A DNA stretch of 34,865 bases from an uncultured Bacteroidota bacterium. Lineage in GTDB: Bacteria; Bacteroidota; Bacteroidia; Flavobacteriales; Flavobacteriaceae. The translations under genes and the position numbers were made by a program. The stretch is taken from assembly GCA_902519075.1 (NCBI GenBank), contig CABYIO010000011.1:1-34865 (forward strand). Direction: 5' to 3'. Shown here piece by piece: positions 25,899 to 34,362 of this stretch; the stretch's first letter is position 1, and every line of letters starts with the position of its first letter. The notes beneath the pieces were generated by a model. The model did not search any database, was not told where the DNA came from, and worked only from the letters and a program-made list of their open reading frames with translations.

Positions 25899-26549
25899 AT
25901 GACAAGGCTAATACTATTACTATTTATTCCACTTCTGTTTGCTTGTAGTGATGATGAGGAATTACCGTTTTATTTTGCAGACAATGGAGTAACAATTAAA
26001 GCAAGGAGCTGGGTTACTGTTGGAACAACAGCAACTCTTAATGGGGAAGCTTATACTGCTGTTGATTTAGCTTCCTTGAAAGAATGGATAAATACTGGGC
26101 AAGATTTTAGTAAAGTTGTAACAACTTTAGTTAGTGACACAACAGATTCACAATTTGCTGCTATTTTTAATGTATCAGGAGTCGGTTTTGTACCTATTAA
26201 AGGAATTGAAAGTTGGGACGTTAGCAATTTTAACGACGTCCAAGGTATATTTTATTCAAGTATGCCGGTTGAGTCAGATCTTAGTAATTGGGACACAAGT
26301 AATTTTACAAATATTTCAGCTGGTTTCGTTTTAGACACTATTAATCCTAACATTAATGATTGGGATGTAAGTAATGTTACCGAAATGAGTATGCTATTTT
26401 TCTCTAATAATGGTAAAAAATATATTGAAGGAATGGATTTAAGTGGATGGGATGTTTCTAATGTAACCAATTGCAATGGTTTTTTTGGCGGCATAACTAA
26501 TTGGCCAGAATCGAAGAAACCTAACTTTACAAATTGTAATCCAGATTAG
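25899..26549 (+). CDS. BspA-like (DUF285) surface lipoprotein
   Basis: A 216-residue lipoprotein: signal MTRLILLLFIPLLFAC with lipobox LFAC (Cys16), an acidic linker (SDDEELP), then repeats of the BspA/DUF285 type, each with W(D)(V/T)SN(V/F) followed by a short loop (SWDVSNFNDV, NWDTSNFTNI, DWDVSNVTEM, GWDVSNVTNC). Such proteins have right-handed or leucine-rich-like repeat folds and occur on bacterial surfaces, sometimes in adhesion. This copy is short, with four or five repeat units. Its signal-peptide DNA is nearly identical to that of the next gene, 19 bp downstream. It probably forms an operon with it. The mature protein's function is unknown. Confidence 0.82.
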   Translation: MTRLILLLFIPLLFACSDDEELPFYFADNGVTIKARSWVTVGTTATLNGEAYTAVDLASLKEWINTGQDFSKVVTTLVSDTTDSQFAAIFNVSGVGFVPIKGIESWDVSNFNDVQGIFYSSMPVESDLSNWDTSNFTNISAGFVLDTINPNINDWDVSNVTEMSMLFFSNNGKKYIEGMDLSGWDVSNVTNCNGFFGGITNWPESKKPNFTNCNPD

Positions 26550-26568
26550 ATAAAGAGAAAAATAAGAT

Positions 26569-27426
26569 ATGAAAAAGCTAATACTATTACTATTTATTCC
26601 ACTTGTCTTTAATTGTACTGATAATACGAATATTGAAGTTGAAGATGGTGATAATTTGCTTTTAATCGGAAATAGTTTTTTTAGACCATACGCAGAAAAT
26701 TTAGATGTCGTTGCATTAGATGCAGGTTACCAAAATCATAACAGTACAGGGGTTTTCAGAGGTGGAGAAAACGGCAGGCCAATGAATTTTTGGAATGATT
26801 CAACAAGTCAAGAACATCAGGAAATTAAACACGCACTTTATCAGGGTAATGTCGATGTTTTTGGAATGACATCAGGTAATGACCCAGATGACGGAATCAA
26901 CGGCTATCGTTATTGGATAGAATATGCACTTCAAAACAATCCAAACATTACGATTTTCATCTCTATAACTCCTTTTGATTTCCCTGCAGGTGACCCAAAT
27001 GGAACTCGCCCAAATTGGAATTTATTTTCAATTGAAAACGGATTTAATTCTATACAAGAGCTTTATGAATATTACGTAAATGAAATTATTCACAAGGAAA
27101 TAGTAGATGAATTGAGAATTATTTTTCCTACTACAAATATCTTTACAATCCCAACCGGATGGGCAACAAAAAATTTAGCACAAATGCAGGTTGATGATTT
27201 GTTGTTGGATGAAATTGAATTATTTGGGCCAAAACCAACATCAATTTTCACAGACGCTAAAGGTCATCAAGGTCAAATCATTATTGAAGCAGGAACTCTT
27301 ATTTGGTTAAATAGTATATATAGTGAAGAACTAAGCAGTAATAATTATGAAACGGGTTTTAATACTAATTTACATTCTATTGCTGAAAATATAATTAATA
27401 GTCATGATTCAGATTATAAAAGATAA
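26569..27426 (+). CDS. SGNH-hydrolase-like lipoprotein, hypothetical
   Basis: A 285-residue lipoprotein (MKKLILLLFIPLVFNC, Cys16). The mature protein begins LLLIGNSFFRPYAENL, resembling SGNH-hydrolase block I with Ser in GNSF; the N-terminal location and the following ALDAGYQNH fit that fold. A block II glycine (FRGGENGRPMNFW), TSGNDPDDG as a possible block III, and ITDAKGHQGQ near the C-terminus as a possible DxxH site (D..GH) are consistent but not decisive. If correct it would act on ester-linked substituents outside the inner membrane. It follows the BspA-like gene by 19 bp with a shared signal-peptide sequence. Its stop codon is only 4 bp before the tRNA-Ala gene. Family assignment is tentative. 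Confidence 0.6.
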   Translation: MKKLILLLFIPLVFNCTDNTNIEVEDGDNLLLIGNSFFRPYAENLDVVALDAGYQNHNSTGVFRGGENGRPMNFWNDSTSQEHQEIKHALYQGNVDVFGMTSGNDPDDGINGYRYWIEYALQNNPNITIFISITPFDFPAGDPNGTRPNWNLFSIENGFNSIQELYEYYVNEIIHKEIVDELRIIFPTTNIFTIPTGWATKNLAQMQVDDLLLDEIELFGPKPTSIFTDAKGHQGQIIIEAGTLIWLNSIYSEELSSNNYETGFNTNLHSIAENIINSHDSDYKR

Positions 27427-27430
27427 TTAT

Positions 27431-27504
27431 GGGGATGTAGCTCAGCTGGCTAGAGCGCTTGACTGGCAGTCAAGAGGTCGTGGGTTCGAGTCCCATCTTC
27501 TCCA
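27431..27504 (+). tRNA. tRNA-Ala (anticodon GGC)
   Basis: A 74-base cloverleaf. The acceptor pairs GGGGATG (27431-27437) with CTTCTCC (27497-27503), with G3-U70 at 27433/27501, the alanine identity pair. The D arm reads AGCTCAGCTGGCTAGAGC. The anticodon stem CTTGA/TCAAG encloses the loop CTGGCAG, giving anticodon GGC. The T stem GTGGG/CCCAT encloses TTCGAGT. Discriminator A is 27504; CCA is not encoded. Position 6-67 is a T-T mismatch. It begins 4 bp after the preceding CDS. Confidence 0.95.
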
Positions 27505-27714
27505 CTTTAATTTTCCCTGTAACAATTAAGATTTAACAAGCAAGAAAGTATAGACATTGATAGTTCGTATGTTGGTTATAATACTAAGTTACCCTTTTTA
27601 TATTTTTTGATTTGTCTTTTATTAAGGTTCTGAAATATTGTCTTGTCATCATAATCTGATTCATAAAAAAAACTGTGGCTATTGTTAAAATTTAAAATAT
27701 TACTATCAGCTTAT
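27505..27714. other. Intergenic region without a recognised gene
   Basis: These 210 bp between tRNA-Ala and the end of the small-protein operon contain no ORF with a credible start, no repeat of the tRNA 3' end and no clear hairpin with a T-run. No attachment site is visible. Confidence 0.4.
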
Positions 27715-27927
27715 TTATTTCTTCTTTTTCTTGTTCCCGAGATAGCCAATTATAAAAAACAAAAATATTGTTAATAAAGCATAGCCAATAAGATCAAAAA
27801 TTTCACCTTGATAATTCTGGGATTCTAATATATCATTAATTACAGCATTATCTCCATCATATTTATAACTACAAGCAAATGCAAGTGAAATTAAAAATAA
27901 TGATATAAACTTTTTTGAAAATTTCAT
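27715..27927 (-). CDS. Small lipoprotein-like membrane protein, hypothetical
   Basis: A 70-residue protein starting at ATG 27927, which overlaps the stop of the upstream gene by one base (TAATG); the longer frame from 28020 extends through the neighbour in another frame and is not credible. The N-terminus MKFSKKFISLFLISLAFAC ends in a lipobox-like LAFAC (Cys19). A short acidic section (DGDNAVINDILESQNYQGE) and one strong membrane helix (about 44-63, DLIGYALLTIFLFFIIGYLG) follow, ending in KKKKK. The lipid-plus-helix layout is unusual for a free protein. It is the last gene of a four-ORF minus-strand operon. No family is recognised. Confidence 0.6.
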   Translation of the reverse strand: MKFSKKFISLFLISLAFACSYKYDGDNAVINDILESQNYQGEIFDLIGYALLTIFLFFIIGYLGNKKKKK

Positions 27928-28328
27928 TAACCGGCAGATTTCCAATAAAAAATAGTTATGGTGTTTATGATTAATGTGATGAATGTAAGTATTATTGTTG
28001 ATAGGTGTAATACTGTCCAAAGTTGGTCGTTTAAAGAATCCTTAGCTTCATTAATCATTGGAGTGATTAAAAAGCAAACTAGCATAAGTACAAAACTTAT
28101 AAATGAAATGTATTTAAATAAATTTTGATTTGAATTAATAATTAAAATAATGAAAGAAGCCAAAGAAATAAGTGCAATAATAATAAAAAATTTAGGCCAA
28201 ATATATCTTAAGAAAACACTTGCATCTTCAGCATTAACAAGCTTATTAATAGCAGGAGCAACAAGCGCTGATTGAAATAAAGTAATTCCAACAATCATTG
28301 CTGAAAAAACTAGTGGTAGATTTTTCAT
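27927..28328 (-). CDS. DUF4149/TMEM205-like membrane protein
   Basis: A 133-residue protein with four membrane helices (about 5-25, 42-62, 70-90, 105-127). The N-terminal FQSALVAPAINKLV...YIWPKFFIII and the C-terminal LWTVLHLSTIILTFITLIIN fit the DUF4149/TMEM205 pattern, in which a conserved LH.S motif lies before the last helix. The function of the family is not known. The stop codon overlaps the start of the 70-residue gene by one base and its start overlaps the stop of the 41-codon ORF upstream (ATGA). The operon appears translationally coupled. Confidence 0.6.
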   Translation of the reverse strand: MKNLPLVFSAMIVGITLFQSALVAPAINKLVNAEDASVFLRYIWPKFFIIIALISLASFIILIINSNQNLFKYISFISFVLMLVCFLITPMINEAKDSLNDQLWTVLHLSTIILTFITLIINTITIFYWKSAG

Positions 28329-28450
28329 ATTTGTAATAAATTAATCCTTAAGGTTTTACATCTTCTAATATTAAGCTTAATATCAAAATATAGGCCATAG
28401 ACTATTAATAATGCGATATAGTAAGATAATTTTATATAAATGGTTCTCAT
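28325..28450 (-). CDS. 41-residue ORF, hypothetical, possibly translated
   Basis: ATG at 28450 to TGA at 28327-28325. The peptide (MRTIYIKLSYYIALLIVYGL followed by a basic, Cys-containing tail) has one hydrophobic segment. Its TGA overlaps the ATG of the DUF4149-like gene (ATGA), and its ATG follows the stop of the 49-residue ORF by 3 bp. This exact spacing is the main support; there is no recognised family, and a non-coding explanation remains possible. Confidence 0.35.
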   Translation of the reverse strand: MRTIYIKLSYYIALLIVYGLYFDIKLNIRRCKTLRINLLQI

Positions 28451-28453
28451 TTA

Positions 28454-28603
28454 TTATCCCCCTCTTCCTACTTTTCTAACACCTCCGGATTTAGCTCTGC
28501 TGTTTTGATTTTGAGCTTTGTTTTTTGCAGATTTTTTATTAGAATTTTTTCCTTTGTTATTTGATTGTTTATCAAATCTATTTCCAAAAAATTTACTTGG
28601 CAT
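28454..28603 (-). CDS. 49-residue basic Gly/Asn/Lys-rich protein, hypothetical
   Basis: ATG at 28603 to TAA at 28456-28454. The peptide begins MPSKFFGNRFDKQSNN and continues with many Lys, Asn and Ser residues, ending SGGVRKVGRGG. It is strongly basic, without Cys or hydrophobic segments, and probably disordered; the composition is like that of small RNA- or ribosome-associated proteins. Small proteins of this style are seen in Flavobacteriia, but no family is claimed. It is first in the minus-strand cluster, 3 bp ahead of the 41-codon ORF, and is divergent from the FGE-like gene by 68 bp. Confidence 0.55.
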   Translation of the reverse strand: MPSKFFGNRFDKQSNNKGKNSNKKSAKNKAQNQNSRAKSGGVRKVGRGG

Positions 28604-28671
28604 TGCTTTCTTTTTATTATAAATTTTAAGTTATCAAATTTTTGATTAATTTCAGTCATTAACTAAAAAAA

Positions 28672-29724
28672 ATGTCAAATTTCATAAAGTTAATTTTAAT
28701 TATTTCTTTTTTAATTACTTCATGTAATAATACAGAAAAAGTAGGGGAAATTACTCTTGAAAATCCCGAAGGAATGATTTGGGTAGAGGGTAAATCTTAC
28801 ACAAAAGGTGCAAAGAATAATGACGCTTTTGCAATGATGAGGGAAAAACCATCCCACGAAGTTTATATTGATGGTTTTTTTATTGATGCAACTGAAGTTA
28901 CAAATAATCAATTCGAAAAGTTTGTGAATGAAACAGGATATATTACAATAGCTGAAAGGGAAATAGATTGGGAAGAAATGAAAAAAAATCTTCCAGTTGG
29001 AACACCAAAACCTCACGACTCGATTTTACAGCCCGGTAGTTTAATATTTAATGATCAAATAAAAAGAATTGAGAATATGGAAAATTATTTTCAATGGTGG
29101 AGATGGCAAACAGGAGCAAATTGGAAAGTGCCAAAAGGACCAGGGTCAAATATTGAAAACAAGGGTGATTTTCCAGTAGTTCATATTGCATATGAGGATG
29201 CGATAGCTTACTGTGATTGGGCTAATAGAAGGCTTCCCACTGAAGCAGAGTGGGAATCAGCAGCTCAAGGAAATTATAAGAATGCTGTATTTACATGGGG
29301 CGATGAAATAGAGTTATTAAAATCAAATGCAAATACTTGGCAAGGCAATTTTCCTATTAAAAATGAATCAAAAGATGGTTTCGAAATGATTGCCCCTGTT
29401 AAGTCTTTTCCTCCAAATAGTATAGGAATATTTGATATGATAGGAAATGTTTGGGAGATTACAGACGATTTATTCAACGTCAATTACTATTCAGAAATAA
29501 GCACTGAAACTGAACTAAAAAATCTCAAAGGCGCCAGTAGTTGTTACAACCCAAGCAACCCATACGAAATACAACATGTAATAAAGGGCGGTTCATTTTT
29601 ATGTCATGATTCATATTGTGCAAGCTATAGGATTTCTGCAAGGATGGGTGTGAGTGTTGGTTCTGGGTCTGACCACACCGGATTTAGAACAGTTGCAACA
29701 CCTGAAATGCTTCTAAATAAATAA
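28672..29724 (+). CDS. Formylglycine-generating-enzyme-like lipoprotein (SUMF1 family)
   Basis: A 350-residue protein with a lipoprotein signal (lipobox ITSC, Cys18). From about residue 33 it is a complete FGE-sulfatase domain: PEGMIWVEGKSYTKG, HEVYIDGFFIDATEVTNNQFEKFV, FPVVHIAYEDAIAYCDWANRRLPTEAEWE, FDMIGNVWE and the C-terminal GGSFLCHDSYCASYRISAR...GFRTV. The two Cys of CHDSYC (C311 and C316) have the spacing and context of the copper-binding active-site pair of human FGE (C336/C341), so formylglycine formation on a sulfatase Cys is plausible. Many bacterial SUMF1-like proteins lack this pair. An exported lipoprotein form is odd because sulfatase maturation in bacteria is usually cytoplasmic. 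No sulfatase gene is in the window. It precedes xylB by 70 bp. Confidence 0.85.
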   Translation: MSNFIKLILIISFLITSCNNTEKVGEITLENPEGMIWVEGKSYTKGAKNNDAFAMMREKPSHEVYIDGFFIDATEVTNNQFEKFVNETGYITIAEREIDWEEMKKNLPVGTPKPHDSILQPGSLIFNDQIKRIENMENYFQWWRWQTGANWKVPKGPGSNIENKGDFPVVHIAYEDAIAYCDWANRRLPTEAEWESAAQGNYKNAVFTWGDEIELLKSNANTWQGNFPIKNESKDGFEMIAPVKSFPPNSIGIFDMIGNVWEITDDLFNVNYYSEISTETELKNLKGASSCYNPSNPYEIQHVIKGGSFLCHDSYCASYRISARMGVSVGSGSDHTGFRTVATPEMLLNK

Positions 29725-29794
29725 CTCTTTTATTAATCTTTAATACTCTATTTTTTTATATTTAGTATTTATAAAATAAACTAACTAATTTCAA

Positions 29795-31279
29795 ATGTAT
29801 TATCTGGGTCTAGATGTTGGTAGTTCTTCTGTAAAGGCAGCTTTAGTTGAAGCAAAATCAGGCAAGAGCATTCAAAGTGTACATGAACCAAAAAATGAAA
29901 TGAGTATAAGCTCATTAAAAAATGACTGGGCAGAGCAAGATCCAAATTTCTGGTGGAAGTACACGTGCACTGCTATAAAAAGAGTTTGTAAAGAATCTAA
30001 TATTGATCCTAAAAAAATTATTTCGATTGGGATTTCATATCAAATGCATGGACTAGTAATAGTAGATAAAAATGGGGAGCCACTTAGAGATTCCATTATT
30101 TGGTGTGATAGTAGAGCCGTTAATATTGGAAATGATGCTTATGAAAAGTTGGGTAAGGATAAATGTATGTCACATCTGCTAAATTCGCCAGGAAACTTTA
30201 CAGCATCAAAGTTAAAATGGGTAAAAGAAAATGAACCTGAGGTCTATGAAAAAATACATAAATATATGTTACCTGGAGACTTTATCGCATATAAATTAAC
30301 TGGTGAAATTAACACAACAAGAAATGGTTTATCCGAAGGAATAATTTGGGATTATAAAAACAATGAAACCGCAAATTGGTTACTAGATTTCTATGGTATT
30401 GATCGAAATCTTACTCCTGATTTAGTTGACAACTTTACAAATCAAGGGGTTACTAATTTGAAATCATCTGAAGAAACTGGATTAAATATTGGAATTCCAA
30501 TTTCATACAGAGCTGGTGATCAGCCAAATAATGCTCTTGCTTTAAATGTTTTTGATAATGGTGAGGTAGCGGCGTCAGGTGGAACTTCAGGGGTTATTTA
30601 TTCAATTACAAATGATATTTATTCTAAGGAACCGTCTAGAATAAATCATTTTGCACATGTTAATTATAACGATAAGAATAAATCCATTGGAAAATTACTG
30701 TGTATTAACGGAGCAGGGATACAGTATAGATGGCTTAGAAATCATAGCATCGGCAAATCATATGAAAAAATGAATGAAGCAGCATCAAGTATTCCAGTTG
30801 GGTCTGAGGGAATTTCGGTTATACCCTTTGGCAACGGAGCTGAAAGAATGTTAAATAATAAAAATATAGGAACACATATATGTAACATTAATTTGAATCA
30901 ACATAGCCATGGTCATTTATACAGATCATCATTGGAGGGAATTGCTTTCTCGTTTATGTACGGAATGGAAATTTTAAAAAATGACAATGCGTTAATAAAT
31001 GTAGTTAGAGCTGGTAATGATAATTTATTTAGATCTAAAATTTTTGCAAATACTGTTGCTACCTTAATAGGTCATGAAATTGAAATCTATAATACAACTG
31101 GTGCGTTTGGTGCTGCCAGAGCATCAGGAGTTATGAATGATAATTTAGATTCATTTAGAAAAAAAATAACTAAAAACGATCACGTAATGACATTTTTACC
31201 ACTTAGGAATACATCTGAATATGAAGACGCCTATTCTAGATGGAAAGAAGATTTACAAGGAATATTAAAAAACAAATAA
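29795..31279 (+). CDS. xylB: Xylulokinase
   Basis: A 494-residue FGGY-family kinase. The N-terminal phosphate-binding strand is [15 protein letters not shown] (residues 3-17). Substrate-contact sequence ISYQMHGLV is at about 80-88, IIWCDSRA at 101-108, and the catalytic base D242 is in [20 protein letters not shown] and AFGAARASG in the C-terminal half belong to the ATP-binding domain. It phosphorylates D-xylulose to D-xylulose 5-phosphate in the cytoplasm. It stands first in a tight plus-strand cluster with xylA (7 bp gap) and the SSS symporter (6 bp after xylA). Length is normal for XylB. No XylR-type regulator is near. Confidence 0.95.
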   Translation: MYYLGLDVGSSSVKAALVEAKSGKSIQSVHEPKNEMSISSLKNDWAEQDPNFWWKYTCTAIKRVCKESNIDPKKIISIGISYQMHGLVIVDKNGEPLRDSIIWCDSRAVNIGNDAYEKLGKDKCMSHLLNSPGNFTASKLKWVKENEPEVYEKIHKYMLPGDFIAYKLTGEINTTRNGLSEGIIWDYKNNETANWLLDFYGIDRNLTPDLVDNFTNQGVTNLKSSEETGLNIGIPISYRAGDQPNNALALNVFDNGEVAASGGTSGVIYSITNDIYSKEPSRINHFAHVNYNDKNKSIGKLLCINGAGIQYRWLRNHSIGKSYEKMNEAASSIPVGSEGISVIPFGNGAERMLNNKNIGTHICNINLNQHSHGHLYRSSLEGIAFSFMYGMEILKNDNALINVVRAGNDNLFRSKIFANTVATLIGHEIEIYNTTGAFGAARASGVMNDNLDSFRKKITKNDHVMTFLPLRNTSEYEDAYSRWKEDLQGILKNK

Positions 31280-31286
31280 TATAATT

Positions 31287-32600
31287 ATGAGTAAAGAATA
31301 TTATAAAGGAATTGAAAAAATTAAATATGAAGGATCTGAATCAGATAATCCTTTAGCATTTAAATATTATGATCCTAATAAAGTAGTTGCTGGAAAAACA
31401 ATGAAAGAACATTTCAAATTTGCAATTGCTTATTGGCATTCATTCTGTGGAGTTGGATCTGATCCTTTTGGACCTGGAACATTGAACTTTGAATGGGATA
31501 AAAATCCTGATCCGATTCAAGCTGCAAAAGATAAAGCTGATGCTGCATTTGAATTTATAGGCAAAATGGGATTTGATTATTTCTGTTTTCACGATTTTGA
31601 TTTAGTAAGAGAAGCTACAACATTTTCAGAGTCAGAAAAAAGACTCGAAACAATAGTTGACTACATAAAAAATAAAAAAGAGGAAACTGGAATTAAGCTT
31701 CTATGGGGAACAGCAAACTGTTTTTCAAACCCAAGATATATGAATGGGGCGGCTACCAATCCAAATTTTAGCGTAGTTGCTCATGCTGGTGCTCAGGTAA
31801 AATTAGCCTTAGATGCAACAATTGCTTTAGGTGGAGAGAATTATGTGTTCTGGGGTGGAAGAGAGGGCTACATGTCTTTGCTAAATACTGACATGGGAAG
31901 AGAACTTGATCACATGGCTAGGTTCTTAACAATGGCTAAAGATTATGCTAGATCTCAAGGATTCAAAGGAACTTTTTTCATTGAACCAAAACCAATGGAG
32001 CCAATGAAGCATCAATATGATTTTGACTCTGCAACTGCAATTGGATTTCTTAAAGAATACGGACTTGATAAAGACTTTAAACTAAATATTGAAGTTAATC
32101 ATGCAACCCTTGCACAGCATACTATGCAGCATGAGCTTGCTGTAGCTGCAAAAGCAGGGATGCTTGGAAGTATTGATGCCAATAGAGGTGACTACCAAAA
32201 TGGTTGGGATACTGACCAATTTCCGAATAATGTTCTTGAGACAACTGAGGCAATGTTGGTATTCCTTCAAGCTAGTGGACTGCAGGGAGGAGGAATAAAC
32301 TTTGATGCTAAAATCAGAAGAAACTCTACAGATATTGAGGATATATTTTATGCACATATTGGAGGTGCAGATACTTTTGCGCGTGCACTAATTGCAGCTG
32401 ATAAAATTCTAGCATCATCATCCTATTCTGATCTAAGAAAAAGAAGATATGAAACTTTTGATAGCGGTAAAGGAAAGGATTTTGAAAATGGAAAATTGGA
32501 ATTGAATGATTTATATAACATTGCTAAAGATGCAAACGAAATAAGTCCCGAAAGTGGAAAGCAGGAGTTGTTTGAAAATATTTTGAACCAGTATTTATAA
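31287..32600 (+). CDS. xylA: Xylose isomerase
   Basis: A 437-residue enzyme of the long (class II) xylose isomerase type. [18 protein letters not shown] (49-65), FCFHDFDL with catalytic H102 and D105, [26 protein letters not shown], and the metal-binding [11 protein letters not shown] followed by [19 protein letters not shown] are all present. It converts D-xylose to D-xylulose with two divalent metal ions in the cytoplasm. The gene starts 7 bp after xylB and is followed by the symporter 6 bp on, so all three are cotranscribed. Third-position choices are slightly more G/C-rich than the surroundings, which suggests high expression. Confidence 0.97.
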   Translation: MSKEYYKGIEKIKYEGSESDNPLAFKYYDPNKVVAGKTMKEHFKFAIAYWHSFCGVGSDPFGPGTLNFEWDKNPDPIQAAKDKADAAFEFIGKMGFDYFCFHDFDLVREATTFSESEKRLETIVDYIKNKKEETGIKLLWGTANCFSNPRYMNGAATNPNFSVVAHAGAQVKLALDATIALGGENYVFWGGREGYMSLLNTDMGRELDHMARFLTMAKDYARSQGFKGTFFIEPKPMEPMKHQYDFDSATAIGFLKEYGLDKDFKLNIEVNHATLAQHTMQHELAVAAKAGMLGSIDANRGDYQNGWDTDQFPNNVLETTEAMLVFLQASGLQGGGINFDAKIRRNSTDIEDIFYAHIGGADTFARALIAADKILASSSYSDLRKRRYETFDSGKGKDFENGKLELNDLYNIAKDANEISPESGKQELFENILNQYL

Positions 32601-32606
32601 TATATT

Positions 32607-34259
32607 TTGACAACAGTATTAGAGGGTTTAGATTGGATTGTCTTAGGAATATATTTTCTTGCACTGATTCTTGTTGCAGTGTGGGTTGTTTTACAAAAAA
32701 ATAAAAATACAGAAGACTATTTCCTGGCTGGAAGAAATGTTGGGTGGTTTGTAATTGGTGCTTCAATTTTCGCATCTAATATTGGGTCAGAGCATGTAGT
32801 TGGACTTGCTGGAACCGGATTTGAATCTGGAGCTCCTATGGCTCATTACGAACTTCATGCATGGATAGTCTTGTTATTGGGTTGGTTGTTTTTACCATTT
32901 TATATTAGGAGTGGCGCTTTTACAATGCCTGAATTTTTGGAGAAAAGATTTGATTCAAAATCAAGATGGTTTTTATCTCTTTTTTCCCTAGTAGCATATG
33001 TGTTAACAAAAGTTTCAGTTACTATTTACGCAGGTGGAATTGTTGTTTCTGAATTGCTGGGAATACCCTTTTGGTACGGAGCTATTGGAGTAGTTGTTTT
33101 TACTGGAATATATACTGTGATTGGAGGAATGAAAGCTGTAATTTACACAGAAACTCTACAGGCTATTATTCTTATTATGGGGTCAATAATAATTACTTAT
33201 CTTGGGTTACAAGAAGTCGGTGGATGGGCTGAATTAAGAAACACTGTTGTTGCTGCAAGCCCTGATCATTTTAACATGTGGAGGCCAATGTCAGATCCTG
33301 ATTTTCCATGGACTGGATTATTATTTGGTGGTACAATAGTAGGTGTTTGGTATTGGTGTACAGATCAATATATTGTTCAAAGAACCCTTGCTGCCAACAA
33401 TATTAAAATTGGAAGACGTGGCGCTATTTTTGGAGCATATTTAAAGCTATTGCCTATATTCATTTTCTTAATACCTGGGATAATTGCATTTGCATTATCA
33501 ATTCAAAATCCAGAAGTATTTTCTGTTGAAAAAGCAGATAGAGCCTTCCCGATGCTCGTTAAAACTTTACTTCCTGTTGGATTGAAAGGCTTAGTTGCAG
33601 GAGGTCTAATGGCAGCACTTATGAGCTCGCTTGCGTCGGTATTTAATTCATGCTCAACGATATTTACAATCGATATTTACAAAAAATTAAAACCTAATGA
33701 GTCAGAGAAAAAATTATTAAATATTGGTAAGCTCGCTACTACTGTAATAGTGATTCTTGGAATAATTTGGATTCCTATTATGGAAAAAATCGGAGGTGGT
33801 GTTATGTATCAATATCTGCAAAATGTTCAATCCTATATTGCCCCACCAGTAGCTGCTGTTTTCATTTTAGGTATTCTTTGGAAAAGGGTGAATTCGAAAG
33901 CAGCCATAACAACTCTGATGGCTGGTTTAATTCTATTAATTATGAGACTTAGTTCAGAAATTTATTTTCAGCCTGAAATATCATCAGACACAATAGTTGA
34001 TAGTTATATGTTTGTTTTTGCAACAATTAATTTCTCACATATGGCAATACTAATGTTTATTTTTTCGATCCTATTATGTGTAAGTGTAACGCTCACTACG
34101 ACTGAACCAGAATACAGTAAAATTGTAGGTCTATCATTTGGAACATTAACAAAGGAGCAGAAAGTAGAAAATAAAAACAGCTATGAAAAAATAGATTTGA
34201 TTTTATCTGTGATTCTAGTAATAATAGTTGTTGTTATTTTAAACTATTTTACTGGCTAA
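32607..34259 (+). CDS. Sodium/solute symporter, xylose-cluster SSS family, TTG start
   Basis: A 550-residue transporter of the SSS family (SGLT type). TM1 is LDWIVLGIYFLALILVAVWV, followed by the family signatures DYFLAGRNVGWFVIGASIFASNIGSEHVVGLAGTG, YTVIGGMKAVIYTETLQA and GLKGLVAGGLMAALMSSLASVFNSCSTIFTIDIY. About 14 membrane helices can be counted. The start is TTG: it gives MTTVLEGLDWIV, in register with SSS N-termini, and the first ATG lies after TM2's motif, too late. It should import xylose with sodium, an inference from its place 6 bp after xylA; related members carry glucose or galactose. No substrate residue was tested. Confidence 0.93.
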   Translation: MTTVLEGLDWIVLGIYFLALILVAVWVVLQKNKNTEDYFLAGRNVGWFVIGASIFASNIGSEHVVGLAGTGFESGAPMAHYELHAWIVLLLGWLFLPFYIRSGAFTMPEFLEKRFDSKSRWFLSLFSLVAYVLTKVSVTIYAGGIVVSELLGIPFWYGAIGVVVFTGIYTVIGGMKAVIYTETLQAIILIMGSIIITYLGLQEVGGWAELRNTVVAASPDHFNMWRPMSDPDFPWTGLLFGGTIVGVWYWCTDQYIVQRTLAANNIKIGRRGAIFGAYLKLLPIFIFLIPGIIAFALSIQNPEVFSVEKADRAFPMLVKTLLPVGLKGLVAGGLMAALMSSLASVFNSCSTIFTIDIYKKLKPNESEKKLLNIGKLATTVIVILGIIWIPIMEKIGGGVMYQYLQNVQSYIAPPVAAVFILGILWKRVNSKAAITTLMAGLILLIMRLSSEIYFQPEISSDTIVDSYMFVFATINFSHMAILMFIFSILLCVSVTLTTTEPEYSKIVGLSFGTLTKEQKVENKNSYEKIDLILSVILVIIVVVILNYFTG

Positions 34260-34362
34260 TTAAAACTATATCTTGAATAAAACAACATACATATTATTTA
34301 TAACCATATTATTTCCAGATGTATGGGATTTTTTCCAAAGATTCTGATCATTTAGAAATTAT

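Noticed and set aside
28468-28659. 63-codon minus-strand frame
   Set aside because: It lies across the 49-residue basic protein in another frame; composition is poor in features and the alternative frame has a better start and operon junction.
34273-34347. 24-codon frame from TTG beginning MNKTTYILFITILF
   Set aside because: It looks like the first part of a signal peptide but stops at once and has no continuation in other frames; too short to call a gene or pseudogene.
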